Source of the DNA: Leptodontidium sp. MPI-SDFR-AT-0119
Lineage: Eukaryota; Ascomycota; Leotiomycetes; Helotiales; Leptodontidiaceae
Direction of reading: 5' to 3'
Assembly (NCBI GenBank): GCA_020726505.1
Contig: JAHLEZ010000036.1
Span: forward strand, 310,001-374,000
Length of the DNA: 64,000 nt
The notes beneath the pieces were generated by a model that worked only from the letters and a program-made list of their open reading frames with translations, had not been told where the DNA came from and did no database searches. The first letter of the stretch is position 1. Every line of letters begins with the position of its first letter. Both the position numbers and the translations under genes were made by a program. Below are positions 23,750 to 35,763 of the stretch, in pieces.

Positions 23750-26700
23750 TTAGTACTCCTTGATTTGTGCCTTCGTCGCTTTGCCTGTGTTTTTGACTAG
23801 GTCGTAATACAGCAGAGGGGTACTCGGGCAGTTGCCATCTACTAAGCTAAATTTCCGGGCCACCTTCTCTATATACGTGTCGTGGACTAACGTGACTGTT
23901 TTCGCATGTTTGTCCCGTACAATTCGCACCCCTAGAAACCACTCCACGTCACTTATTATAGTTAGCTCGTAGGCTTTATTAAGGCCATTAGTAATTTTGG
24001 CCGCTATAGCGAGGTTTGACTTGTAGTATAGTACTTATATGTCGTCTACGTAAAAGGCCACAAACACTATGCGCTTGTCGTTTATAAATATATAAGGCTC
24101 TTCTATAAGTGGCTCTAGACTAAGGCTTTTAAGTGTGGCTGAGAAGTCGCTATACTATAAGGCTAAGGAGTCGCGTAGGCTATATAAGGCTCTGTCGATC
24201 TTTATAACTATGCCGGGCTGCTTGAAACCGTCAGGAAGGTAATAGTAAACAGGTGCACTTCGTTCGTCTCGTTCTACATTAACAAAAGCGTTCACGACGT
24301 CGTACTGCTTAACTTCTAGGTCAAATTGGGCTGCCAAGGCTATCGCAACACGAAAAGACCTCGCCGCTAGTGTAGAGGCGTACGTGAAGAATATAGTGGC
24401 ATCCTCTTACAGGTCACCCCTAACAACGATACGCGATTTAGTGCGTATAAGCTGTCTAGCTGAATTAACTTTGTAAGTAAACACCCATTTCAGTGGTATA
24501 GGCGTCGTTTTAGCGTCTGCCCTAGGCACAATATGCCAGCATTTCCTAGCTTAGAGGTTCTCTATCTCCTTACGTGCGTCCTCTTAGAAGCGTTCTCCTC
24601 ACGGGTATTAGTCTAAGTTCTGCCAGTACTTTAGTACTGTCAGAAGCTTTGCCTGATATAGTTGTGTTATTTCAGAGCTTGTAGTTTCCTGTACTTTAAT
24701 CGTTTCGCTACTGACTGTAGCTACAAAGACAGTATATATAGTTCTATAGTCTTTACTATCTTCTCGCGTCACGTCTTTATTCTAGAACGTTATAATAAAG
24801 GATACGATTTACGTATAATTCTTATCTTTTTAGTCCATAGACTCGGCGCTTAGGAGCTCCCTTGTTGTAAAGGAGTATACTCCCGGCCTAATCTTTGACC
24901 GTCTATTCAATTATATTATCTCTCTAGCTCGCCTTCTCCGCTGAGCTCGAGTGACAGGGTGTAGTTGACTTTAGTTAGGTGCCTGCAACACTTTGTTTAA
25001 GGTCTCTTGAGACATAGTTTCTTTTAATAGGGGTTGTGTTATTATCTCTAACGGTGTGTTTTCCAGGAGTAGTTATTGTTCTTCCTCTAGTTCGTCGTCG
25101 TAATCCTCCTTAGACGAGGTGTTTTCGTGCTGCAGTGCACTTCTTAGGCCTGTATTAGTTGTTTTAGTTTAGCGCAGTAGTTGACTTTAGCTGTCTCGTA
25201 CTCTACTCTAAATTATAACTTGAGGTATTAATTTACGCGCACCCTTAATTTGGCGTAGTTGTTTCGCACTTGGAGTACCCCTCTTAGGCTCAATATATTC
25301 GTTTCGTTGTGTCTGGCTTCGAGTCTGTCTTAGTGTGCTTAGGCTTTTTGTTATTACTAGAACTACTGTGTCGTCCTTGTTAAGCTATATGTCGTCTTCT
25401 GACGTGTTAATTCGTGAATCTAACGGTACTATTTCATTCTAGTGCTCTCGTGGAACAGGCAGTCCCGCCTTAGTAGTTACGTGTAGGACTACCTCCGTAG
25501 AAACTTCGTTGACTTCTATTAAGTCAGACAGTAGCCTGTCTAATTTAGTACTATTTTTCGCCTCTATATGCTCGTCCCTTACGTGTTCGATGGCTAACTC
25601 GGCGTCTTAAGCGGCCTCAGGCTCTGTAAGTATATTAACGACCTATTTAAGTATCGGCAGTAGTTGGCCGACCACTGCCTACTTATTATAGAACTATGCC
25701 TTATTAAAAACAATGTTTCGGGTACGTATTACACGCTTTAGTAGGGGTATCTAGATCTTGTATATGTTAGTTGTATAGTAGCTAACCAAGTAACCGACGT
25801 GCCCCCTTAGGTTGACCTTAAAGCCTCTCTTGTCACGGAGAGCTTGTCGGTCTTTGATTATCGCGTAGGCTTTGGCGCTATACGTAAAAGTATTGCTCTA
25901 GTTAGGTCTTAAATTAACTAGTAACCTCTTCACTATGTGTAGATCGTACTACCGAAAATACTGCCTGAATTATGCCTGTAGCACTTCGTTTGGCGATCGT
26001 ATAACTCTCTTGGCAAGTGGCGACATATTATAAAGGTGTGTAGTTGTTAAAACAGCCTCCGGCTATAGCTTAGATAGTAGATTGGCGCCTGTCATCATTT
26101 TCAAGGCCTTAGCAATTAACTCCCTACCAGCTCTTTCTACACCTCTATTTGGCTCATGTGTGTAAATAAGAGTAGGTTCTAAGTCGATGCCATTGTCTAA
26201 CGCCCATTAGTCGTACTGGGTCTAGTATCTTGTGTTAATTATAGACGTGTCGTTGTCAGACTTAACTTTGTATATGGCTAAACCGTATTAGCGTCTAGTC
26301 TATGCCTCAAATGCTTCAAGCACTCCCATAATTGACTCGTTGGCTTTGCTCGTGAGTGTGAATGCGAAAAGCTTTCTACTGTATTCGTCCTTAATTAACA
26401 ATAGCTAGTATGTACTATTATAGCCTACAAGGTAGTCAAACAAGTCTTATACGACTCTAAAGAAAGGTCTCGGGGACTTATTATCTGACTCTCTGCGTGA
26501 TAGTCGTTGATTTAAGTGTGTTATAACACAGCTTTCGCATTATATACTAGTGATTCTATCGATTTGGACATTGCGGGCATGTTTCACGAGAGCTTCTAGG
26601 GCCATTTTGCCGAGGTGACCAGCCCGTAAGTGCCACATTTGTACTGTGTCGCTCCGGGGTCGTAAGAAACTGCGAGTTAATTAAAAGGTATACTTCTTAA

Positions 26701-28666
26701 GAGGGTACAGTCGTCTACTAATTGTCGAGTATATTATTATAGTAGGAGATCTACGCGTCTTTATGAATATATGTAGTTGTGGAGAGCGCGAGCAGTTGTT
26801 AATAGGCTTATATTCAAATACTATAAGGTTCTACTTACGCTGTAAGGTTCTTACTACATGGCTCTCTTTAGCACTGCCTACGTGTAAAGTCGTGTTAGCA
26901 CTATTATACTATACCCCCGACTGTGCGAGGAGGCTCTCTGAGATAATATTAACGTTAAACCCCTCTACAACTGCCACATTAGACAGTGTCAGGTCCCTTG
27001 TGAACGGTCCGGCAGGTCTATGTATAGCGTTCTCGAAGACACGTGTACCCCTGCCAATGATAGGTAGGCTTGAGGTGCCCGCGTCAACTGATTCTCTTGT
27101 GGTGCGTTTGAAGCTGCCAAGGACTAGTTTATTAATACTATTAACTAAGTGAGTCGCGCCGCAATTGTCGACAAGAGTGCTGTCTGACAGAGGGTGGCGT
27201 TGGAACTCTATAGTACTATATATGCCAGCGTTAAGAGTGTCGTCTTAGATTATGTCGTTAAGAAGGTTTAGGTCAAGTATAGCTGCGTTAATACTCCCTG
27301 TCCCTTCCCACGTAACTTTGCCTTTGTTTTTGTTTCCTGTAAGTGCAGTGACATCGGCTGTTTTAGCGTTAGTAGTAGGTTTAGAGGTGCTAGTGCTGTT
27401 AGCTCTAGTAATTTTGGCTACTGTAACGTACTTCTAACCTTCTTTAGCTATGGCGGCCTTAAGCTCCCTGAAGTCTATAGTCTCTAACTTCTTGCGAGTT
27501 ACAGTTACCTCGTCAGCGTTTAGCACATACTTTATACCTTCGGTAGTCGTTCCGTTAACTATATAACGTAGTCTCTAACACTTGAGCGGCTCAAAGAAGT
27601 ACTTACTATTTATGCCGCATAGGCATAAGTTACCTTAGCCGCGAGAGCGAGATCTATTAGAGCTTACGCCCGACGCACTATCGTCTATTCCTCTAAGGGT
27701 TAAGTATTAACTACTACCCCCTCCTTGACGCCTGGGCTTCCTAAACATGGTGTACTCTTGGTCTATGCCTGGGAGCACCTGTATGTAGTCGTCAAGAGTA
27801 AAACTATACTCCTTTCCAAGTTAGTCGTCGCGTATAACTATACTAAGGATAGGGTTTACCTAATTAGGGTACATGTGAGCTCCCACAGCACGTAACCACT
27901 TCTTTAGAGCCATAGTACCCTTGACTTCAGGTATGTCGTACGCTTTGGCATTCCTGTAAGCCTTCAAGAAGTCCTTCATCCACTAGTTGACGTTGACTTT
28001 TCCCTCATGTGCCTCCTTTAAAACCTTGTCGTATTCCGTGACTACCGTTATAAGGACCGACGATTCTAATAGTACTATGTCGCGCTAAAGTGTATTAACT
28101 AACGTTTGTAAGCTTAGGTCGCTCTTGCCGGCCAGTTCCTTAATCGCAGAGTCCAAAAGCGAATCGTCCACCGTTTCGGAGAGCCAGTTGTATAGAGCTA
28201 TGTACTTGTTGTTTTGGCTCGTCTATTTAGTAAGCGTGTACTAGTACTCCCTGGCTTATGCTGCGTAGATCTGCTGCACCTCTACAATTATCGGGTATAG
28301 AGGTAGACTAGCTTCTTCTAGACTTGTCCCTCCTATTAGGGCATCTGTCGATATGGCTAGGGCAGGTGTAGCCCACGCGTTGTCGGACGACTTAGGCGTT
28401 GAAGACGGTTGTGGGTTTGCTGCTTTCTAAGCTACAACATTAGCGTAATACTGGCTCAACTGAGTCTTTATAACCTCTTGCGTAGTACTTTCAAGCGTTA
28501 GAGCCTTAAGTCGGTAGTTTAGGATATAGCCTGTCGCAGGAGCGCTGGGGTCTACTATATTTAGTGCACCTATGAAGCTAGTATAGAATGTCAAGCGCAA
28601 GTGCTATGTCGCCCAATCCTTCCGCGCCTTTAAATTGCAGTCCGCAGGTAGCCTTGGAAGTGACAT
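23750..28666 (-). pseudogene. Inner Copia gag-pol polyprotein, multiple stops
   Basis: Decayed gag-protease-integrase-RT frame as detailed under the inner element. The two longest uninterrupted pieces are 60 codons (24155-24337, RT) and 65 codons (23750-23947, RT C-terminal part). Stops fall largely where Gln or Trp codons would be expected. Confidence 0.88.
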
Positions 28667-28853
28667 TATCGGTTTTAGGTATGCATATAATGATTTCGAA
28701 GAGGTTTTGGTGATTTAAGGGTTGTTGACGGGCTTTTGAGTACTACTAGTACGTGTGTAAGGCAGCGGTGAGAAAGCCTCTGTATGCCTCTATGGAGCCA
28801 CGTCGGCGCGTGTATGCGACTAGGAAGCTTTGATAGCTTACGGGGCTCATAAC

Positions 28854-29052
28854 TATCGTGCAAGAGCACGCCTAGAGGCTCCACAGAGGCGAATTTGACG
28901 TATTATTAAGGTATGCGCAGTACTATAATTGATCGTTGTTTTTTATCTACGTATAGTCTATTCGAGCTCCCTGAATATGGAGGTCGCGGGCGCTTTGGCC
29001 ATGGTGCCTTTGATTGGGCTCGCTTAGCCGGCCTACCATAACCTGCACGACA
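28854..29052 (-). repeat. Inner Copia 5' LTR, 199 bp
   Basis: Partner of the LTR at 21547-21745. It differs by a few G-to-A changes, including the terminal TG that has become TA. Confidence 0.94.
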
Positions 29053-29057
29053 CTATA

Positions 29058-32000
29058 CTAACTAGAGAATAATATATATTATGTTTAGTCTCGTCTAATT
29101 TAAGAAGTACATAACACAACCTATAATCTACTAGTAAAGTGAGGTCTCTTCAACACTTAGCTAAGCTACGTCATCTCTATTTCGTAGTACTGTGCCTGCA
29201 GTTGCCAGTAAGCTGACTCTATTCGCATTAGCCATACTAAACCTTTCTAGTACTCTCGACGTGTAAAATGACAGGTGTATTCTAAGCGTTCTTACTGACC
29301 GATTTCGTTTAATTTAGGGCCCTATAAATATAGTCACGGTTCTTAAGTCTTTGCCTTTCTACGTCTTCAGGATTCGTCCTTTAAGGTAATTAACGTGTTA
29401 TTTTGGCCTTATAATTAATATATTATCGACGAAGACAAGTACGTACAATCTTTTAGCTTTGCCTTAATAAATAAAGAGATTTAAATCCGCATTTGACTAT
29501 GTAAGGCCAAGCTTAGTCTCTATAGTTTCCTTCACTATTAGCTACTATTCCCTAAGTACTTGTTTTAAGTTATAAAGGCTCCGCAGAAGCTTTAAGTACG
29601 CGTTTCCTCTTCCTTTTAGCTTTAAATATATTGTTTCGACGAAAAACTATAGTATTTCTATATATATTTCCTCCTTTAACTTCGGGTTTAAGAACGCGGT
29701 ATCGATATTAACGTGGTCAGCTTCGTAGTCGCGATAAGCAGCCAAAGCTAGCAGTACTCTAAGTATTATTGGCCGTAGTACGCTAGTATACGTGTCGAAG
29801 TAGTCGCTACTATACTATTACTCAAAACCTCTGGCTATAATGTGAGCTTTCCTACGTACAAGGGACCCATTTAAGTGTAGCTTATTACGTAATACTAGCT
29901 TTAAGGTAATTAGTTTCTTTCCCATTAGTGGCTCTCTATACCGTATTTCATATGTCCTAGTAAAGCGTAACGCGCTATATTTTTCCTTAATTACGCGTAT
30001 CTATTTAGCTTTATTTTCCTATAAAGCTTGCTCTAACGTGACTAAGTCTTGAATTAGTGTAGTCGCGCCTTCAACTCCTAAAGCTATAATTAACTCTCTA
30101 TATACGCGTCTTAGCTTCAGCTGTCGTCTATACTTAGACTCTATAAGCTTAGAAGAGAGGTTAATTAGTCGCTAATTAGACGATTACGTAGTATTACTTC
30201 TTTGCCTTTGCGCATTAACATCACGTGTTAGCCTCTCTACTAAAGGTCTTTGAATTAGTATCCTTATAGAGCCTGTTTTAGCGTCTAGCCTCCCCACTAA
30301 AGGTCTTTTAGAGCCTATTTCAGCGTCTAGCCTCCCTAGAGGTCTTCCTATAAAGCCTATTTTAACGTCTGGCCTTCCCTGTAAAGGTCTTCTTATAAAG
30401 CCTATTTCAGCGTCTAGCCTCCATAGAGGTCTTCTTATAGAGCCTATTTTAACGTCTGGCCTCCCTAAAGGTCTTACTATAAAGCCTGTTTTAGCGTCTA
30501 GCCTTCCTTATAAAGGTCTTCCTATAGAGCCTATTTTAGCGTCTAGCCTCCCTAAAGGTCTTACTACAGAGCCTGTTTTAACGTCTAGCCTCCCTAGAGG
30601 TCTTACTATAAAGCCTATTTCAGCGTCTGGCCTTCCCTATAAAGGTCTTCTTATAAAGCCTATTTCAGCGTCTAGCCTTCCTAAAGGTCTTACTATAAAG
30701 CCTGTTTTAGCGTCTGGCCTCCCTACTAGAGGTCTTCTTATAAAGCCTATTTCAGCGTCTAGCCTCCCTACTAGAGGTCTTACTATAGAGCCTATTTTAG
30801 TGTCTGGCCTCCCTAGAGGTCTTCTTTTAGCTCCATTAGCTGGCCTTCTAACCTTTAAAGGTCTTGCCACTATCTCTACTTTGCCTATAATTAGCTATGT
30901 AATGTATTCGTTAAATTTGACGTCAGTAAAGATTAACTCTTATTAATTTTCTATATTTAGTAGCTTATATATATATAAGCTAGTTATTCCTACTAGAATA
31001 TACTTCCCTAGTTATATTCTTAGCTTTAGCTTCTTAGGGAACGTTGCCTTTGGCTTTAATAACTATACTCTTACTTTAAATACTTTATAATACGACAAGT
31101 TAGTTAATACACCTTCCTATGCCTCCAGCGGCGTTAGCCCTTTTACCCCTTAATATAGCAGTGCCTTTATTAGTCTCCTGTTTTTGAGCCTAGTTGCGTA
31201 TTCTACGGCATAGTACTAAAGACTATCCGGCTGTTTAGCGTTGTATAGTATAGACCAGACGATTTTCGATAGTTAATATATCTAATGCTCTAATACCCTA
31301 TTAAGTGACTATTTATATAGTGGCGATGGCTCTGACTATATACTAAGCTCTTATAGCCAGCGTATAAAGGCATTTCTAAACTCTCCTTTGCTATTATTAG
31401 TCCGCTAATACATGACTACTTGTCCCTTTTGAAGCTCTAATTAAGTCTTTAGTAGCTTGATTTCCGGCTGTATTACAGTAATTGTTTTGTCCTTAAGTAG
31501 CCGTACCCAGCATACTCGTGTTGCGTCGTCTACGACGACTAAGTAATACTTGTACCCCCTAATTAATTAGCACTAGATTCCTGAAATATTAGCGTGTAGC
31601 CGGCGTAATAGCGTATTAGCTTTAGTGTCCGTCTTTTTAGTGAAATGCTTCTTCATTCTACCGGTTAAGTATAATTCGCAGCTCTTTTCCCCCTTATAAA
31701 TCATCCGCTTTCTTAGCTTTATCTTGTACCTTAATACTGCCTCCAATTTAACTATTTCCTAGTAGTTTATATAGCCAAGCCGTCTATGTATTAGGTCCGG
31801 TATCGTTTCCTAATTTTAGTCGTCATATGAGCTCTCTATAGTGTGTGTTTCCGGCACTAGTATTTCCGACGTATTTACCTTTGTATTTGAGTCCAAGACG
31901 TATAAGCCATTAGCTTTCGTCGCAGAGAGCACCAAATTATTGTCCTTATAACACTTTGCCCCTATGTTATTAAATATAATACTAATTCCGTCCTCCGTAA

Positions 32001-33204
32001 GTACACTAATCGATAGTAGCCTAGTACTTCCAAAGTCAGGCACATATTAGACGTTATGTAATATTATGCCATTGATTTGCACGTCTCTATAGCCTTCCGC
32101 AAATAAATATTAGTTGTTAACTGTCTTTACTTACTTATCCCTCCAGCGTTTAAGGCTTATAAAGTCGGCATATACACTAGAGAAGTGTTTAGTCGCTCCG
32201 GAGTCTAGTTTCCATTGATTTGCGGCCGTAATACTAGTGTAGGCCTGTTGTACTTCTTCCGTAAGGTATATATAGTCCGTAAAGTAAGGTTTAAAGGTCT
32301 CTAATTGATTTGCGGCTACGTTAACTGTCTCTCTACTCTTATATTCGTTCTTCTAATAGCTAAACTTCCTACACTTCGCGCATTAGTTCTTATCTAATTT
32401 TGCGGTCTTTTGCACCCTTCCTAATACGTCCCTATAGTCCCCGGTTACTTTTCCACCTCTCCAACCTCCTTTACCTCTAGCTCTACCTTTATAACCTCTA
32501 TGGCCTCTATAGCCTCTATAGCCTCTGCCCCTGCCTCTGCCCCTATTCGCTACCTAATTAGCTTCCATTACAGTTAGTTCTGTAATCGGCACTACCTTTA
32601 ACTCGTCCTTCTATTACAGTTAATACTTAATTAGCTAGTAGAGCACTACTTCTAAGTCTCTAGGGTTGTTTTACAATACGCTACGCACTATTTTCTAATC
32701 TCCTAGCCTTAACAGTAATACAATTAACTTTACCTTAATATCGGCATCAGTGAATAGATGAGTATCGCCAGAGAGCCTAAGCCTGTATTTCCGCAGGCGA
32801 GAGACGTAGTCGTTGGCACTCTCGATAGACGGGTTGTACACCTCTTTACTTAGCTCCTCCTTAATATTGGCGATATATTAAGCTCTAAACGAATAAGCAA
32901 TCCCTACGACTTAAAGTGTGTCCCACAATACCTTTATGTCTCCGGCGTTTATAAGATCTTAGTACTTCTTAAACATAATAGTAGAAAGACTAAAGACGAC
33001 GATTTTCCGAGCCTCCTTTTGCTCCTTTCTCTAAGCTAGTTAAAGAGACGCTAATGCCGGTAACGCCGGAGGATTAGTTACCCATTCTGAGATTCCGGCG
33101 GCAGCGAGCTCTTTAGAAGTCTCCAATTTCCACTCGTAAAAGTTGTCGTAAACTAACTTCGACGATTCAGCCGACAATTCCGATGATTTTAATACGACAG
33201 GCAT
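29058..33204 (-). pseudogene. Outer Copia gag-protease-integrase-RT, multiple stops
   Basis: The frame starts at 33204 and runs leftward, broken by stops. The longest clean pieces are 75 codons at 31816-32043 (FGSTRLLSISVLTEDGISII, between protease and integrase) and 77 codons at 30637-30870 (hinge repeats). RT continues to about 29280, after which the inner element interrupts the gene. Confidence 0.87.
30281..30825 (-). repeat. Coding tandem repeat, about 13 units of 42-45 bp
   Basis: Units share the plus-strand core GCGTCTAGCCTCCCTA...AAGGTCT and encode, on the minus strand, a 14-15-residue basic unit of the form RPLxGRxDAxIGFI. They lie between the integrase and RT parts of the outer Copia polyprotein. 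Unit length alternates because some carry an extra codon (RPLVGR versus RPLGR). Confidence 0.9.
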
Positions 33205-33363
33205 AGTAGGCCGATAGTTAACTTGATGGACGTGTTGCAGAGGCTTAATTTGATTCGCAGATGAGGTATATAACGTATAACGTGTGTTAAATCGATTACA
33301 GCAAGTGTTAATTGATTCTAAGTAGTATTAAGGTTAATTTTCAAACAATTAGAATTGCTACCA

Positions 33364-33484
33364 TAATAGAAAAGCTTATAGAATTCTATCTAAGAGAGCG
33401 TATAGAGTAATAGGGGAAATAGGGGTGGCGTGATCATAAGTACGCAAGTACTAAGATCAACGCAGCACAGCCATATTTCTAACA
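33364..33484 (-). repeat. Outer Copia 5' LTR, 121 bp
   Basis: Partner of 20527-20647. All five differences are G-to-A or C-to-T in this copy, including loss of the terminal TG (now TA on the plus strand). Confidence 0.93.
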
Positions 33485-33873
33485 ATTGTCGGTCTCTCGG
33501 TCAGCACCTCACAGGCGCGACAGTCATCACGTGGTCGTCATCCTCATGGCATTCCATCACACCATACGGTGGATATAAAAAATTTAAAAGATAAAAAGTA
33601 AATTTTGGTACAAGTCGGGATGTCTAGTTCTAAGTTTATATCTCTTCCGATGTCTTGTTGCTGCAAGGCCCTCGCTTTACGCCGCAAAGGACATGTTTGT
33701 GCATATGCGGCTAGCTGCACGACTGATTTAGATGGCATTCTTCGTCTGGACCAGTTGAAATTTTGAATAAAATCTCTAACTAACTCTAACTAACAAGCCA
33801 AAAGCCCCCCATTCGGTATGCCTGCAGATCTGGGAGAGCTGGCTCCTGACATTGTCCTGGCTCTACGGCTCTC
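33485..33873. promoter_or_regulatory. Right target duplication and displaced upstream region
   Basis: ATTGT at 33485-33489 is the right target duplication. What follows, up to the phosphotransferase stop codon, was directly upstream of the Zn2Cys6 regulator before the transposon landed, so it probably holds that gene's original promoter and the 3' flank of the phosphotransferase gene. I see no gene in it. Confidence 0.55.
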
Positions 33874-35094
33874 TCAACCGAAAATAGTGCGGGCTGGAGT
33901 TGATGGATCCCTTACTTGGTGGTCCACCTTGCCTCCAATAAGATCCCAGTTAAATTTCCCTGTATAAGGTTGGCACTCACAGAAACCAGGTCTTAACCAC
34001 GCCTTTCCACTGTCAGGGTGTTCTATATGCGGATATGTGTTGCCTTGGTGCCACGCTGAGTTGACCGCTTCTACCGGGCCCCAGACTTCGTTGGCAAACG
34101 AATCGTCGCTCATTCCTATCTCGTTCCAGATTGGAGTAAACAGGTCGTTTGTCTGATTCGTCATGCCTTTCCAACACATATAGCGCTCGACCCACCATGG
34201 GTAGTATCCTGCGAACTCCCAATCAATAATCGCTTCAATCTGATCGTCTTTGACAATGATATTCGTTAGATTCAGGTCGGAGTGAGTTAGGACATACGGC
34301 TCCGGTTTCGGGAAGTTATCTTTAAGCTCTTGAAACTTCGCATCGATCAAGACCGGGTCTTTGGTTTTGTGGATATTCGACAGACCGTGGCGCAGCTCTG
34401 TTTCAAGGTTTCCAAACCATTCTTCTGTTGTACGGCCTAGTTTCTTGCATGTTGGAGATGTGCGGTGGCGGCAATACCCAATTAAATGATCGTCTAGTAT
34501 ATTTCCGTCGACTTTTTGAGCAATAGGGGAGGTATACTGCTGTAATTGTTCCAAGCAACTCTTGAACTGGGTCCGATAGTTCGCCTTTTGCTCTGTTGAA
34601 AGAGTATTCCAAATCGTGTCTAGTCTGACTCCTTGAGCCCGAGTCATTAAAGTGAGAAGGACCTTGTCAGTAGGTGCACTGAGTATCGTCATCTCTTTGA
34701 GAATTGGGATAGTCATTCCCGGCTGGCGTCGGAGAAATTCTTGGGTCATTGTATCATTTCCAACTGAGAGATCGTTTGGCTGGTCTCGAATCATCCACCT
34801 AGATCCAATTTCCCAAATCCCGATATTGCCATGAGTATGATGGATTCGGATTCGCGAGCCGTACGAAGAATACATTTCATCTTCCGCGGTCCAACCGCAA
34901 GACCAACAGAGAGTTTTCTTCGTGAAATCTTCGAATCGGGAGCGCGAGAACATGTCTATGAGACCTGCCCGTTTCACCTGATCCTCCTCAGATACTCTAC
35001 CAGACACCAACAGGAGATTTTTATAAAGTTTTTCCGGGTGAGTGTAGTCCTCATGATCAATTCTAGCGTCAGCCATGTTGAGCTCTTCTTGCAT
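33874..35094 (-). CDS. APH-family phosphotransferase (aminoglycoside/choline kinase-like fold)
   Basis: A single uninterrupted frame of 406 aa. The kinase-like catalytic loop is HSDLNLTNI and the metal-binding motif is IDWEFAGYYP, diagnostic of the APH phosphotransferase family (Pfam APH). The N-terminal part has TLMTRAQGVRLDTIWNTLS, matching the usual hinge segment. Fungal members of this kind are numerous and mostly uncharacterised; they are not evidence of antibiotic resistance. A second Met six codons downstream could be the true start. The frame is intact although the gene ends only 390 bp from a heavily mutated transposon. Confidence 0.9.
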   Translation of the reverse strand: MQEELNMADARIDHEDYTHPEKLYKNLLLVSGRVSEEDQVKRAGLIDMFSRSRFEDFTKKTLCWSCGWTAEDEMYSSYGSRIRIHHTHGNIGIWEIGSRWMIRDQPNDLSVGNDTMTQEFLRRQPGMTIPILKEMTILSAPTDKVLLTLMTRAQGVRLDTIWNTLSTEQKANYRTQFKSCLEQLQQYTSPIAQKVDGNILDDHLIGYCRHRTSPTCKKLGRTTEEWFGNLETELRHGLSNIHKTKDPVLIDAKFQELKDNFPKPEPYVLTHSDLNLTNIIVKDDQIEAIIDWEFAGYYPWWVERYMCWKGMTNQTNDLFTPIWNEIGMSDDSFANEVWGPVEAVNSAWHQGNTYPHIEHPDSGKAWLRPGFCECQPYTGKFNWDLIGGKVDHQVRDPSTPARTIFG

Positions 35095-35763
35095 TGCGTT
35101 TCAGGTTACGGGAGCTATAAAACCATGCACGACCTGCTTGTTATTTATATACATGGGCTTGTGATGCATGAACAAGAGTTGACAAAGAACCCTTAGTGTA
35201 TAATTGTCTTTGCACATACACGTTGTTTGAGAACAGCTTCGTGTGAAAAGAATGTGAAAAGTTCTGAAAACCTCTGTTAATCAAAACAAAGAAGATTTTG
35301 AGGGCCTACTTTCTCTGGTAAAATCCAGCAAAGAATTTCTGCTTGCATACGTCAAATAACTTTATTTCTTTGTTTAAACCATAAAGCACTTTCAAATCCT
35401 CATCGTGACTTTTCTTTCACTACTCTTAGGAGGACTAGATTCCGCGATTCATGGCAACTGAAAGAAACATTAGAAACAGATCAAGGTTGGAACCAATAGA
35501 TTTCCTTTATCATAAGTTGCAGGGTTTATCGGGAGGAGGAGCGCAAACGTCACACGCGAGAAATACCCGAGACTTTTCTTTGTTTACAAAATGTAAAGCA
35601 AACCAAACTCCATTATCACGAAATTCCAAGCAAGACGATGGGGTTCCTGTGTCTTGAACTGGTGACTCATCTTCCAGCTATGAAATGAATAAATCTATCT
35701 GGACTTGCATTCCTAACTGAGAAAGCACTCACTGCTTCAATATTCCAACATCACAGAATCACA
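35095..35763. promoter_or_regulatory. Divergent promoter region
   Basis: About 670 bp between the phosphotransferase gene and the zinc-ribbon gene. It is AT-rich and has no recognisable gene. Confidence 0.5.

Larger units (their letters stand above)
21547..29052 (-). mobile_element. Inner Ty1/Copia retrotransposon nested in the outer one, RIP-degraded
   Basis: A 7.5-kb minus-strand element with 199-bp LTRs and a CTATA target duplication. Minus-strand order: 5' LTR, gag from about 28666 (MSLPRLPADCNLKARKDW), a CLCG zinc-knuckle-like segment, protease-like DNCGATHLVNS near 27160, integrase (THEPNRGVERAGRELIAKAL near 26140), RT (24155-24337: AAQFDLEVKQYDVVNAFVN, LPDGFKQPG; FYVDDI near 24035) and the RT/RNase H connection (23750-23947: EWFLGVRIVRDKHAKTVTL), ending near 22990. 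About 1.2 kb between pol and the 3' LTR is not pol and carries a GC-rich frame on the opposite strand. Several stop codons break every pol segment, so this copy is dead. Confidence 0.93.
20527..33484 (-). mobile_element. Outer Ty1/Copia retrotransposon, RIP-degraded, interrupted by a second Copia
   Basis: A minus-strand LTR element of about 5.4 kb once the nested insertion is removed. Order on the minus strand: 5' LTR (33364-33484), a primer-binding candidate TGGTAGC just inside it, gag starting at 33204 (MPVVLKSSELSAESSKL), a decayed zinc knuckle (CAKC), protease motif LDSGAT near 32195-32212, integrase (YKGEKSCELYLTGRMK), a repeat-encoded hinge (30281-30825), reverse transcriptase (about 30180-29280: ALAAYRDYEADHVNIDTAFLNP, SLYNLKQ, VFVDNILI), then, beyond the inner element, an RNase H-like remnant and the 3' LTR. 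This order (integrase before RT) defines Copia. Many CAA/CAG codons have become TAA/TAG, as expected from repeat-induced point mutation. It is not expected to be autonomous. Confidence 0.93.

Noticed and set aside
30281..30825. Possible CRISPR-like array
   Set aside because: The units are contiguous coding repeats without spacers, inside a Copia polyprotein of a eukaryote.
33874..35094. Aminoglycoside resistance gene
   Set aside because: The APH fold is present, but fungal proteins of this family are diverse and mostly unrelated to antibiotic resistance; no closer evidence exists.
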